NCBI RefSeq assembly: GCF_002090075.1
Contig: NZ_BBRI01000002.1
Location: 1,484,475-1,548,474 of the forward strand
DNA: 64,000 nt
From: Demequina sp. NBRC 110052
Lineage (GTDB): Bacteria; Actinomycetota; Actinomycetes; Actinomycetales; Demequinaceae
Reading direction: 5' to 3'
Under the pieces are notes generated by a model that was not told the DNA's origin, did not search any database, and saw nothing but the letters and a program-made list of their open reading frames with translations. The translations under genes were made by a program, and so were the position numbers. Positions 1 through 8,365 of this stretch are shown piece after piece (the stretch's first letter is position 1; each line of letters begins with the position of its first letter).

Positions 1-1717
1 GCCACGAGGGCCACACGCGGGTCACCCACACCCGGCCCGGCACCCGCAAGGCGCGCACCCGCTGGGCCCGCACCCCCAGCCTCGGGGCCTGGGCCTCCGC
101 CGCGCGGAGCCGCCGCGGGAAGGGGCGGCGGCTGCGGTCACGGCCGGGTCGCCGACTGCCTACCAGCGCACCGCTGACGACAGCGGCCGCCGCCAGGACG
201 TAGACGGCGGTCTGCGGCGTGGTGCCCAGTCGCGCCGCCGGGGTGAGCGTGCTGCGCAGCGGCAGCGAGGCAATGAGCTCCTCATCGGTGAACAGACCGG
301 TCCGCGCCACGACCGCCCCGTCCGGCATGATCATCGCGCTGACGCCGACGGTGGAGACCTGGACGGTCGACCTGCCGTGCTCCACCGCGCGGAAGCGGGA
401 CATCGCCAGCTGCTGGGTCGACTCCGGAGTGCGCCCGAACGAGGCGTTGTTGGTCGGGATGACGATTAGCTCTGCCCCGTCGAGGACCCCTTCGCGGATG
501 AGGTCTGCGTAGGCGACCTCGAAGCAGATCCCGGTGGCCAGGCGCACGTCACGTCCAAGCGCGTCGATCCACACGTCCATGACGGCGGGGTCGCCGCCGG
601 CTGCCATGTCCGTGGCGACCCGGTCGACGAGCGGAGTGAGCTGGCGGAAGAACGCGCGGAAGGGGACGTACTCCCCGAAGGGCACCGGGTGCTGCTTGGC
701 GTAGGCGTCGCCACTCCCCGCACCGGCGGTCCAGGTGATGATCTCGTTGTAGCGGATGTCCTGCCCGTCGGGAAACCGCTGGGTCCCCAGCAGCAGGGGG
801 GCGCCAACCGCTGCGGCGGCGCGCTCCACGGCCGAAGCCTGCGCCAGGTCGGTGCGGGGGTCAATGTCGGCGGCACTCTCCGGCCACACCACCAGGTCCA
901 GCTGGCGCCCTCCGGCGGTCGCCGCGAGCCGCTCGGTGCCTTCGGCGTGGTTGGCCGTGACGTCGCGGGCCTGCTCGGCCCAGTCGGCGCCCTGCTGCGG
1001 GACATTGCCCTGGACGGCGCCGACCAGCAGTGAGCCGTTCTCCGGGCCCGCGGTCAGGGGAAGCAGGCCCGGGACACCCGCCAGGAGCACCGCGGCGAGC
1101 AGCGCCCGAGCCGCGGGGATAACCGCGGTGCGGCGCAGGTACTGCAGCGCCAGCGCGATCAGCGCCCCCGTCACGGCGACGAACGCGGAGACCAGGACCT
1201 CCCCTCCGTAGGGCGCGAGACGCAGCAGGGGCGCCTCGGTCTGGGAGAACGCCAGGAAGCCCCACGGGAAGCCCCCGAAGGGCCAGGAGCTGCGGACCTG
1301 CTCGATGGCGACCCACAGCACGGCTGCGGTGACCGCCTGGGCCAGCGGGCGACCGGTGAGCCAGACGGCCCTGCGCGCGTACGCCCACAGCGCACCAAAG
1401 CCGGCGACGTACAGCGCCTGGAACACGCTGAGCGCGACCCACGGGAGCGCCGATCCGGTGGCCTGCACTGCCCAGTGGACCAGCGGCAAGAAGAACGTCA
1501 GCCCCCAGACCAGGCCGATGCCTGCGGCGCGGACCGGTGACGCGCCGCGCATCGCGAGCAGCAGGCACGCCATGCCGGCGTAGGCCAGCGGCCACCATCC
1601 CCGGTCAGGAAACGCGAGACTCATCGCCCAGCCACCCACGCCTGCTCCGACCAGCACCAGCCCCGGCAGCATGAGGCCAGGTAATGAGGTGCCACCGTTG
1701 CGGCGTCGCGCATTCAC
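1..1717 (-). CDS. lnt: Apolipoprotein N-acyltransferase (3' end cut by window edge)
   Basis: This integral membrane enzyme transfers an acyl chain from phospholipid to the N-terminal cysteine of lipoproteins, the last step of lipoprotein maturation. The frame is open from a GTG at 1717 to the window edge, about 572 codons. The GTG is preceded by GGAGG at 8 nt; in-frame ATGs at 1672 and 1624 lack such a site. Several hydrophobic segments come first, then a nitrilase-like domain. The catalytic triad is visible as Glu280 (WPES), Lys341 (KQHPVPFGEYVPFR) and Cys398 (GICFEVAYADL), with spacing close to the E. coli enzyme. The Arg-rich C-terminus is cut off. It is the last cargo gene seen on this strand and would be an extra copy beside a presumed chromosomal lnt. 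Confidence 0.9.
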   Translation of the reverse strand, partial: MNARRRNGGTSLPGLMLPGLVLVGAGVGGWAMSLAFPDRGWWPLAYAGMACLLLAMRGASPVRAAGIGLVWGLTFFLPLVHWAVQATGSALPWVALSVFQALYVAGFGALWAYARRAVWLTGRPLAQAVTAAVLWVAIEQVRSSWPFGGFPWGFLAFSQTEAPLLRLAPYGGEVLVSAFVAVTGALIALALQYLRRTAVIPAARALLAAVLLAGVPGLLPLTAGPENGSLLVGAVQGNVPQQGADWAEQARDVTANHAEGTERLAATAGGRQLDLVVWPESAADIDPRTDLAQASAVERAAAAVGAPLLLGTQRFPDGQDIRYNEIITWTAGAGSGDAYAKQHPVPFGEYVPFRAFFRQLTPLVDRVATDMAAGGDPAVMDVWIDALGRDVRLATGICFEVAYADLIREGVLDGAELIVIPTNNASFGRTPESTQQLAMSRFRAVEHGRSTVQVSTVGVSAMIMPDGAVVARTGLFTDEELIASLPLRSTLTPAARLGTTPQTAVYVLAAAAVVSGALVGSRRPGRDRSRRPFPRRLRAAEAQAPRLGVRAQRVRALRVPGRVWVTRVWPSW

Positions 1718-1891
1718 GCGCTCGACCTCCTGCCGGGGCGACCCGACGTCGACGCGAGGATCCCCGCCGACCACACCAGCTGGACCGGGCCGCGCGGCCG
1801 ACAAGGAAGGGCGGTCCGGAGCCGTGCTCACCCAGCGCCTCCCGATGGGTCGTCACGCACCTGCCGGGCGCACATCGGCGTCGGCCGGTCC
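1718..1891. other. Short intergenic stretch between ccsB and lnt
   Basis: A 174-base spacer. Apart from the Shine-Dalgarno sequence of lnt I see no gene, hairpin or operator in it. It is the largest gap in the minus-strand series from TlpA to lnt, so lnt may have its own promoter here. Confidence 0.4.
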
Positions 1892-2878
1892 TCAGACGCC
1901 GGCATAGGAGTGCAGGCCCGTGATGAACAGATTGACGCCGACGAAGTTGAACCAGAACGCGGCGTATCCGGCCAAGGCGAGCCACCCGGCCTTCCTGCCC
2001 CGCCACCCGGCGGTGGACTGGGCGTGCAGGTAGGCGGCGTACAGCACCCAGGTGATGAAGGCCCAGGTCTCCTTGGGGTCCCAGCCCCAGTACCGGCCCC
2101 AGGAGTCCTCGGCCCAGATCGCACCGGCCAGCACGGCGAACGTCCACACCGGGAAGGCGAACAGGTGGGCGGTGTGGGCGACGCGCTCCAGGGTGGCGCC
2201 AGCCGGCAGCCGGCCGGCGTAGCCGCGGGTCGCCTGCCCGCCGGCATCGCGCGCGTCGGCGCGTCGGCGCGTCAGGTACAGGCCGGTAGCAGCTGCCCCG
2301 ACGGTGAAGACACCACCGGCGATGATCGCCGCCGCGACATGGATGACCAACCAGTACGAGTTCAGCGCCGGGACCAGGTCCCCCGCGGGGGTGTAGAGCA
2401 CCGTCACGGCCAACCCCAGGCACAAGGTGACCAGAGCAAGGACCCACACACCCAGGTCCCGAACCGGCTGGCCGCGGCGCAGGAACACCAGGTAAGCGGC
2501 CGTGGCGGCCAGTGTGGCGGCGGTCGTGAACTCATACATGTTGCCCCACGGCGCCCGGCCCACGGCCAGACCCCGGGCGACGACCCCGGCCACGTGCAAC
2601 ACGAACGCGAGCGTGGTCAGTGCCGCCGCGATCCGCTCCGTGCGACGCGCGGCTGCATCGCGGATCGCGGGCCGGCCCCCAGCGGTCGGCGGCTGCGGGT
2701 CGGGAACGGCGGCATGTGCGCCGGCGGCGTCCGGCTCGAGGCGAGGCGCGTCCTCAGGCACCGGGTGCGACCGGCGGGCCGCCTGGTAGGCGTAGGCGAG
2801 CATCGCCAACGCATAAACCGCGATGGCGCTGTAGATGAGCCGGTCGCTCAGCTCGGCCAGGAGGTTGGGGATGGGCAC
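1892..2878 (-). CDS. ccsB: Cytochrome c biogenesis protein CcsB (CcsA/ResC-type haem handler)
   Basis: This membrane protein of the System II cytochrome c maturation machinery works with ResB to carry haem across the membrane and attach it to apocytochrome c. It has 328 residues with about eight hydrophobic segments. Near the C-terminus is the tryptophan-rich haem-handling motif WGRYWGWDPKETW, preceded and followed by conserved histidines. The start is GTG at 2878, two bases after the resB stop, so the two genes are probably co-translated. In actinobacteria this gene is called ccsB or ccsA. The family is certain; the client cytochrome is not in the window. Confidence 0.93.
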   Translation of the reverse strand: MPIPNLLAELSDRLIYSAIAVYALAMLAYAYQAARRSHPVPEDAPRLEPDAAGAHAAVPDPQPPTAGGRPAIRDAAARRTERIAAALTTLAFVLHVAGVVARGLAVGRAPWGNMYEFTTAATLAATAAYLVFLRRGQPVRDLGVWVLALVTLCLGLAVTVLYTPAGDLVPALNSYWLVIHVAAAIIAGGVFTVGAAATGLYLTRRRADARDAGGQATRGYAGRLPAGATLERVAHTAHLFAFPVWTFAVLAGAIWAEDSWGRYWGWDPKETWAFITWVLYAAYLHAQSTAGWRGRKAGWLALAGYAAFWFNFVGVNLFITGLHSYAGV

Positions 2879-2880
2879 GT

Positions 2881-4590
2881 TCAGTCCTCTCGGTCGTGCG
2901 GGGAAGCGTCTGCGCCGCCCGGTTCAGCGCCTGGCAGGGCGGCGAGCAGCGACGAAAGCTCGCCAGGGACCGGCTCACGGCGGGTCAGCGCGTAGCTGGC
3001 TGCCTCGACAGTCGCGGCGCCGCCTGCGGACGCTGCGCTGACACGGACCCAGACCCGGCGTCGGCGGACCGCCAGTGAGACCGTCAGGCCCAGCAGGAGG
3101 GCGACCGCGGCGACCAAGGAGAGCTCCTTGCCGGGGTCGTGGGCGATCTGAAAGTTCGCGAACCGCGAGACCGACTCGAACGTCAAGGTGCCCTGCCCGC
3201 CGGGCAACGTCATCGACTCACCAGGTCGCAGAGCGCGCGCGAACGGCTCGTCCCCGACCATGACCTGGCTCAGATCGGTCTTGTCCAGGCGGAAGACCGA
3301 CTGCGGTGCGCCGTCACCCAGGCCGAGGTCACCGGTGTAGGCGGTCAGCAGCAGCTGGGGATCGACCAGGTCCGGGTACAGCGATCGAGGGCCGGCCGCG
3401 GGGTCGACGGAGGCGGTGGGCAGGAAGAACCCTTCGAACCCCAGCTGCGTCGGCTGCCCGTCCGGGACCTTGATCACGCCCTCGGAGGACAGGTTGCCGT
3501 CGAAGGGCACGAACACCACCGGCCCGGAGAACACCGTCTGACCCCGGCCATCGATGACGCTGACCACCGGGGCGTAGCCGTGGCCGGTGAGGAACATCTT
3601 GGTGCCCTCCACCTGCAGCGGGTGGTTCACCTCGACGGTGACCTTCTCCGCAGGGCCGCCGGGGGTGCGCAGCACGGTCAGGTCGGCCTGGAAGTCCCGG
3701 GCGCTGCCGCGTTGGGGGCCGGCCGTCTCGAACCTGGCAGTGAAGTCGTCCAGCGTGACCGAGAACGGACTCAGGCCCGCGGCGTCAGTCAAAGGCCCGG
3801 GAGTGAACTCGTCGTACTGCAGCCGCGTGTTCGTGAAGGAAGCACCCTCCACGACGATCACCCGCCCCTCGAAGCCGAAGAGCGACCCGATCGCGACGCC
3901 GAAGAGCAGGGCCAGAAGTGACAGGTGGAACACCAGGTTGCCGGCCTCGCGCAAGTACCCCTTCTCCGCCCGCACGGAATCGTCATCGACGACGACGCGA
4001 AACCTCCGGGCCCGCAGATGAGAGGCGGCTGCCTGCAGGATCTGCGCCGGCTCCGCGGCCACGGTCGCACGACGGTGGTCGTCCAGGCGCGCGAGGTTCG
4101 TCGGTGCCCGTGGGGGTTCAGCGCGCGCCGACTGCCACAGGCGCGCCGCGCGCGGCAGGACGCATCCAGTCATGGAGACCATGAGCAGCAGATAGATCGC
4201 GGCGAACCAGGGCGAGGAGTACACCTCAAAGAACCCAAGCCGGTCCAACCACGGGCCCACCACCGGGTTGTCAGCCAGGAAGCGGGTCACGGCGCCGGGG
4301 TCGAACGCGACCCCGCGCTGGGGAAGCAACGACCCGGGCACGGCAGCCAGGGCCAGCGCCAGCAACAGCAGCACTGCGGTCCGCATGGACGTCAGCGTCC
4401 GCCACGCCCACCTGGCCCATGCCACCAGGCCCTGCCCCGTCGGGCGCGGTGGCACCGCCATCACCCCAGGGCGAGCCGCCTCCTCGAGACGGTGGCTGAG
4501 CGCAGTGTCCTCGAGCGTGTCCTCGGCTGGCCGGGATGCCGTGGCCTCGGCGACGGCGTTACCGGGCCAGGCGCCGATTGATTCGGTCAC
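2881..4590 (-). CDS. resB: Cytochrome c biogenesis protein ResB
   Basis: ResB (Ccs1) is the partner of CcsB in System II cytochrome c maturation. The 569-residue product has an N-terminal cytoplasmic tail, then hydrophobic segments around residues 70-90, 125-145 and 220-240. A large extracytoplasmic domain follows (about 240-480), with a final membrane span near residue 490. Length and layout fit the family. The GTG start overlaps the stop of the DUF305 gene by GTGA, so translation is probably coupled. It belongs to the run TlpA-CcdA-DUF3105-DUF305-ResB-CcsB, which forms one transcription unit for thiol-redox and haem handling on the metal-resistance element. Confidence 0.92.
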   Translation of the reverse strand: MTESIGAWPGNAVAEATASRPAEDTLEDTALSHRLEEAARPGVMAVPPRPTGQGLVAWARWAWRTLTSMRTAVLLLLALALAAVPGSLLPQRGVAFDPGAVTRFLADNPVVGPWLDRLGFFEVYSSPWFAAIYLLLMVSMTGCVLPRAARLWQSARAEPPRAPTNLARLDDHRRATVAAEPAQILQAAASHLRARRFRVVVDDDSVRAEKGYLREAGNLVFHLSLLALLFGVAIGSLFGFEGRVIVVEGASFTNTRLQYDEFTPGPLTDAAGLSPFSVTLDDFTARFETAGPQRGSARDFQADLTVLRTPGGPAEKVTVEVNHPLQVEGTKMFLTGHGYAPVVSVIDGRGQTVFSGPVVFVPFDGNLSSEGVIKVPDGQPTQLGFEGFFLPTASVDPAAGPRSLYPDLVDPQLLLTAYTGDLGLGDGAPQSVFRLDKTDLSQVMVGDEPFARALRPGESMTLPGGQGTLTFESVSRFANFQIAHDPGKELSLVAAVALLLGLTVSLAVRRRRVWVRVSAASAGGAATVEAASYALTRREPVPGELSSLLAALPGAEPGGADASPHDRED

Positions 4591-5273
4591 CGGCCCGCAG
4601 ACCCGGCTTCCCGCGCGTCGAGCATGTCATTGAGTACCGCGAGCTCGGCGGTCTGGGAGCTGACGATCGCCTGGGCCAGACGACGCACGTCCTGGTCCCC
4701 GACCAGGTCGAGGGCCGCCTGAGCCATGGCCACGCCGCCTTCGTGGTGCGCCACCATGAGCCGCAGGTACAGAACCTCAGCATCGAGCCCTCCCGCCTCG
4801 GCGAGCCTGCCCAGGTCCTCATCACTCGCTATCCCGGGCATCACCTCATCGGATCCCGGCCCCCCGGTCGCGTCAGCACCGTCGCCCATGGACCCCATGC
4901 CGGAGCCGGGTTCGCTCATCCACTGCATCGGCGCGGCCAGGCTGGCCTGCGGAAGGTCCCACTGCTCCAGCCAGCCGTACATCTGCCCAGCCTGCTGCTG
5001 CTGGGTCAGCAGGATGTCCAGCGCCAGGGACCGGACCTCGGGATCCTCCGTGCCGTCGCGCACCATCGTGGACATCTCCACCGCCTGGGCGTGGTGCGCC
5101 TGCATGTCGCGGGCGAACCCAGCCTCGGCTGACCCCTCGGCCGGCCGCGAGACCCGCTCGCCTGCGCTGGTGAGGGCCGAACCGGCGACCAGGCCGGCGA
5201 CGCCCACCACGGCGGCCACCAGGATCACCACCGCAACGGTCGGGAGCCTGCGTGCGCCAGCGCTCTCGCTCAT
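4587..5273 (-). CDS. DUF305 family exported protein, probable copper-related
   Basis: The 228-residue protein has an N-terminal membrane segment (signal peptide or anchor, about residues 10-35) and a DUF305 ferritin-like helical domain. The family's histidine motifs are clear: MQAHHAQAVEMS and MVAHHEGGVAMAQ, with additional methionine-rich stretches (MQWMSEPGSGMGSMGD). DUF305 proteins are often linked to copper or other metal handling in the envelope, and that role is inferred here. I chose the ATG at 5273, which overlaps the upstream stop, rather than an ATG eight codons earlier inside the neighbouring gene. The stop overlaps the resB start. Confidence 0.88.
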   Translation of the reverse strand: MSESAGARRLPTVAVVILVAAVVGVAGLVAGSALTSAGERVSRPAEGSAEAGFARDMQAHHAQAVEMSTMVRDGTEDPEVRSLALDILLTQQQQAGQMYGWLEQWDLPQASLAAPMQWMSEPGSGMGSMGDGADATGGPGSDEVMPGIASDEDLGRLAEAGGLDAEVLYLRLMVAHHEGGVAMAQAALDLVGDQDVRRLAQAIVSSQTAELAVLNDMLDAREAGSAGR

Positions 5274-5911
5274 CACGCGTCCACCCCGCCCGTGCACGGC
5301 GCACCCGGCTCCGGTGTCTGCTCACCCTGCTGGTACTTGACCAGGAACTGCTCCAGGCGCGGGTCATCCGCGGTTTCCAGCGCCAGCTGGGTCCCCCAGG
5401 CGCTGGCCACCACCGGCTCCTCGGGCATGCCATCGAAGGGGCTGAGCAGGACGTACGCGTTGCCCTCAGCCAGCTCGGCGAGCCGCTGCACCTGCTCGGC
5501 CGGCAGGTCCGAGCTATAGGTGATCCACACGGCACCGTGCTCCAGGGAATGCACCGCGAGCTCGTTGGCGATCGGCTCGGTGTACGTCCCGCAGTTGGCC
5601 CACACGCCCGCGTGGTCACCACCGACGGGCGGCGTCTGCTCGTACCGCACCGGCTGCTGGACATGGCTGGCCGACAGGTCACTGAAGGTCGCAACCCCTT
5701 CGATGTCGCCCGATGCTGCCTCAGTGACTTCGGCGGCGCGCCGCTGCTCGCCGACGAGCACGACAGCCGTCGCTCCGATGAGGACCCCGGCCACGAGCAC
5801 GCTCGTGCCGGTGATGACCGCCGTGCGGCGGCGTTCGGCGCGCCGCTGCTGCTCGCGGATCTCGGCCAACCGGGCAGCGCGTTCGGCCGCTTCGTGCTTA
5901 CGGGTTGCCAT
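5273..5911 (-). CDS. DUF3105 domain-containing membrane-anchored protein
   Basis: The 212-residue product starts with a charged cytoplasmic helix, has one membrane span around residues 32-52 and then an extracytoplasmic DUF3105 domain. The diagnostic stretch is a PPVGGDHAGVW segment, then NCGTY, then VHSLEHGAVWITY, with conserved His and Cys residues that could bind a metal. The function of DUF3105 is not established. Its genes are regularly found beside DUF305 genes in actinobacteria, as here. It is separated by 30 bases from ccdA upstream and overlaps the DUF305 start. Confidence 0.88.
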   Translation of the reverse strand: MATRKHEAAERAARLAEIREQQRRAERRRTAVITGTSVLVAGVLIGATAVVLVGEQRRAAEVTEAASGDIEGVATFSDLSASHVQQPVRYEQTPPVGGDHAGVWANCGTYTEPIANELAVHSLEHGAVWITYSSDLPAEQVQRLAELAEGNAYVLLSPFDGMPEEPVVASAWGTQLALETADDPRLEQFLVKYQQGEQTPEPGAPCTGGVDA

Positions 5912-5941
5912 CAGTGGAGGCCTTTCGCTCTTCGACGTCGT

Positions 5942-6688
5942 TCACAGGACGGTGGTGTAGCCCGAGATCGTGGACTGCAGGCCTCGCATCAGGTGGTCCC
6001 ACACCCCGGTGGCCAGCAGCAGACCGGTGGTGATGAGCATGACCGCACCAGCGCGTTTGATCCCCACGGTGTGCCGACGTGCCCACTGGGTCGCCGTCAG
6101 TGCCCGCCGCATGCCCAGACCGACCGCGATGAACGGGAGACCGAGCCCGGCGGCGTAGACCGCGGCCAGCGTCGCCCCGCGCCCGGCGCTGGCCTCGGTG
6201 AACGCCAAGGTCTGCACCGTGGCGAGGGTCGGGCCCAGGCACGGTGTCCAGCCCAGTCCGAAGGTGACCCCCATCAGCGGGGCGCCGACCAGGCCCGACT
6301 TGGGACGCAGCCGCGGCAGCAGCTGGCGCTGGGACCGGGGCAGCCAGCCGGCGAAGACCAGACCCATCACCACGACCACGACGCCCAGGACACGGGTGAG
6401 CACCGCTTGCGAGGACTGCAGCGTCGCGCCAAGACCGCCGAAGAGGGCGCCGTAGGCGACGAAGACCGAGGCGAACCCCAGGATGAACAAGGCAGTACCC
6501 ACCACCACCGGACGTCGCCGCGTCGCGACACCCTCATCGAGCAAGGGGCCGCCAGCGACGTAGGACACGTACCCGGGCACCACGGGCAGCACGCACGGGG
6601 ACACGAAGGAGATCAGCCCCGCCAGGGCTGCGACGGCCACGGCGGCCAGCATCGGGCCGGTCGCGACCAGGTCTTGGAGCATGCTCAC
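5942..6688 (-). CDS. ccdA: CcdA family thiol-disulfide transmembrane electron carrier
   Basis: CcdA passes electrons from cytoplasmic thioredoxin to extracytoplasmic thioredoxin-like proteins, which keep apocytochrome c cysteines reduced for haem attachment. The 248-residue protein has six hydrophobic segments. The two redox cysteines lie in the family motifs SFVSPCVLPVVPGY and GWTPCLGPTLA. The GTG start overlaps the stop of the TlpA-like gene (GTGA), so reductant carrier and thioredoxin are probably made together. A second, more distant CcdA-like protein is encoded at 40079-40975. Confidence 0.93.
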   Translation of the reverse strand: MSMLQDLVATGPMLAAVAVAALAGLISFVSPCVLPVVPGYVSYVAGGPLLDEGVATRRRPVVVGTALFILGFASVFVAYGALFGGLGATLQSSQAVLTRVLGVVVVVMGLVFAGWLPRSQRQLLPRLRPKSGLVGAPLMGVTFGLGWTPCLGPTLATVQTLAFTEASAGRGATLAAVYAAGLGLPFIAVGLGMRRALTATQWARRHTVGIKRAGAVMLITTGLLLATGVWDHLMRGLQSTISGYTTVL

Positions 6689-7359
6689 GACGACGTGGCG
6701 GGCTCGGCCAGGACCGTGTCCAGCAGGGCGGTCAGGGTCGACTCCTGCACCGCGCCGAGGACGCGCGCGGCCGGCCTCCCGTCACGGTCCAGGAGCAGGG
6801 TCACCGGGACCCCGGCTCCGGGGAGGTGATCGGCCAGGCTCAGCAGGGCCTTGCCATTCCTGTCGTCGATGCTCGGGTAGGTGATCCCGTAGCTGTCCTC
6901 GAACGCGATCGCCGCGGCCGGATTGTCGCGCACGTTGACCCCGACGAACCGCACTCCCTGGTTCGCGTATGCAGCCGACGTGGCGGCAAGGATCGGCGCC
7001 TCCTCCCGGCACGGCGCACACCACGAACCCCACACGTTGATCACCACGACGCCGCCGCGCCATGCGGCGATGTCGATCGCCTCACCAGTCAGCCCGGTTC
7101 CCGACAGTGCCACCGGTCCAGCCCGGTCCTCAGGTGCGTACTCCGTCACCGTCGTGCTGCCCGCCGCCGCCGAGGACCCCTCGAGCGCCGCGCCTTGGCC
7201 CGCCGACAGGAAGCCGGTGAGCTGGACCGCCACCACGCCTGCAGTGACGAGGACCAGGACCAGGAGGATCACCCGCGGGCCGGTCAGTGGCCGGCGCGGC
7301 CGTGCCCGTGCGGGCGATCCCTGGACCGGAGGTCCGCCGGCCGCGGTCGGCTCATCCAC
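6685..7359 (-). CDS. TlpA/ResA-type membrane-anchored thioredoxin
   Basis: The 224-residue product has one N-terminal membrane span (about residues 28-50) and an extracytoplasmic thioredoxin fold. The active site is WCAPC in GSWCAPCREEAPI, and a cis-proline appears in GAGVPVTLLL. It is expected to reduce apocytochrome c disulfides (ResA/CcsX role) with electrons from the adjacent CcdA. The GTG start at 7359 overlaps the 3' end of the upstream ArsR gene by 8 nt. The nearby ATG is out of frame. Its position under a metal-responsive regulator suggests metal-dependent expression, which is inference. Confidence 0.9.
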   Translation of the reverse strand: MDEPTAAGGPPVQGSPARARPRRPLTGPRVILLVLVLVTAGVVAVQLTGFLSAGQGAALEGSSAAAGSTTVTEYAPEDRAGPVALSGTGLTGEAIDIAAWRGGVVVINVWGSWCAPCREEAPILAATSAAYANQGVRFVGVNVRDNPAAAIAFEDSYGITYPSIDDRNGKALLSLADHLPGAGVPVTLLLDRDGRPAARVLGAVQESTLTALLDTVLAEPATSS

Positions 7360-7747
7360 GAGCGGTGATCAGCTCGGACGGCTCCGCCCACAGACTCTCA
7401 CCCGGTGCGGCGACGCCCAGGGCGTCCAGTAGCGCCGCGCCCTGGGAGGTCAGCCGGCACATGACCAGCTTGCCGTGCCGGCGGGAGGTCACCAGGCCGG
7501 CGCGGCGCAGAACGCGCAGGTGGTGCGAGACCAGGTTCGGCGCGGCGCCGACGACCCACGCCAGATCGCAGACGCACAGCTCGGCCCCGAGGGCCAGGGC
7601 CGTTGCCGTGCGAAGGCGCACCGGGTCCGCCAGTGCCTTGGCAGTAAGCGCCATCGCCTGGGAGCGGTGCGCCTTCGGCAGTGCTGCACGGACCGACTCG
7701 GCGCGCGCCACGTCCAGGCACAGCAGGTCGCACGCCTCGGCCGTCAT
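7352..7747 (-). CDS. ArsR/SmtB family metal sensor, CadC-like
   Basis: This 131-residue winged-helix repressor has cysteines placed as in CadC. One N-terminal pair is Cys6 and Cys10 (CDLLC), and a second pair lies in helix 3 (ELCVCDLA). Together they would form an alpha-3N thiolate site for Cd, Pb or Zn. The recognition helix is in NLVSHHLRVLRRAGLV. I chose the ATG at 7747 because it starts directly before the first metal-binding pair. An upstream start at 7834 would add residues with no family match. It probably represses itself and the downstream thioredoxin/cytochrome c operon, and differs in metal-site type from the CmtR-like sensor at 10323-10712. Confidence 0.87.
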   Translation of the reverse strand: MTAEACDLLCLDVARAESVRAALPKAHRSQAMALTAKALADPVRLRTATALALGAELCVCDLAWVVGAAPNLVSHHLRVLRRAGLVTSRRHGKLVMCRLTSQGAALLDALGVAAPGESLWAEPSELITARG

Positions 7748-7834
7748 GCGGTCATGGTAGCACGCGTTGATGTGAGCATCGGCCGCCGATTGTGCTGGTG
7801 GCCAATACCGACGCGAGGCCCGCGTGAGTTCCAC

Positions 7835-8365
7835 TCACCCGATCCCGCTCGTGCCGTCCCCGCTCGGTGTTGCGGGTGTCGGGTGGCGCAGGGTGGTCAG
7901 CACCAGCAGGGCGACGCCGGTGACGATCGCGGTGTCGGCGAGGTTGAAGGTCGGGAACCACCCGCTGTGCAGGTAGTCGGTGACCACCCCGTCCCCGGCC
8001 CGGTCCACGACGTTCGCGATCGCCCCACCTAATACCAGGGCGAGGGCGGGCAACCGCCCTGGCGAGGGGGTGGCGGCGATCCGCCAGGCGACCACGGCGA
8101 CTGCAGCGGTGACCAGGGCGGTGACAGTGAGCACGAGCCAGGTCGGCGCGCCGTCGCCGACGGAGAAGGCCACCCCAGGGTTGTAGGCCAACCTCAGCTC
8201 GACCGGACCCAAAGGGATGACCCGCTCCTGCAGCGAACCCACTGCCCAGGCCTTGACGCCCAGGTCGACAGCGGCCAATGCAGCAGCGCCCAGCCCTGCC
8301 GCCAGGCGCCGCCGCGTCGGGCTGGCCAAGCCCCGTTTCTCCTCCCTTGCGGTGCCAGCGGTCAC
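7835..8365 (-). CDS. lspA: Lipoprotein signal peptidase II
   Basis: LspA cleaves the signal peptide of diacylglyceryl-modified prolipoproteins in the membrane. The 176-residue protein has four membrane spans. It has the catalytic aspartates in NVVDRAGDG and FNLADTAI, and the conserved YNPGVAFS segment. The GTG start overlaps the cadA stop (GTGA). An lspA copy directly after a cadmium ATPase is a recurrent arrangement on mobile metal-resistance DNA. Here it is joined by lnt at the far end of the same cargo. The substrate lipoproteins are not identified. Confidence 0.93.
   Translation of the reverse strand: MTAGTAREEKRGLASPTRRRLAAGLGAAALAAVDLGVKAWAVGSLQERVIPLGPVELRLAYNPGVAFSVGDGAPTWLVLTVTALVTAAVAVVAWRIAATPSPGRLPALALVLGGAIANVVDRAGDGVVTDYLHSGWFPTFNLADTAIVTGVALLVLTTLRHPTPATPSGDGTSGIG

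Noticed and set aside
1..1717. Several 150-250 codon frames over the first 1.7 kb
   Set aside because: The lnt frame explains the region with its catalytic residues; the others are shadows in other frames.
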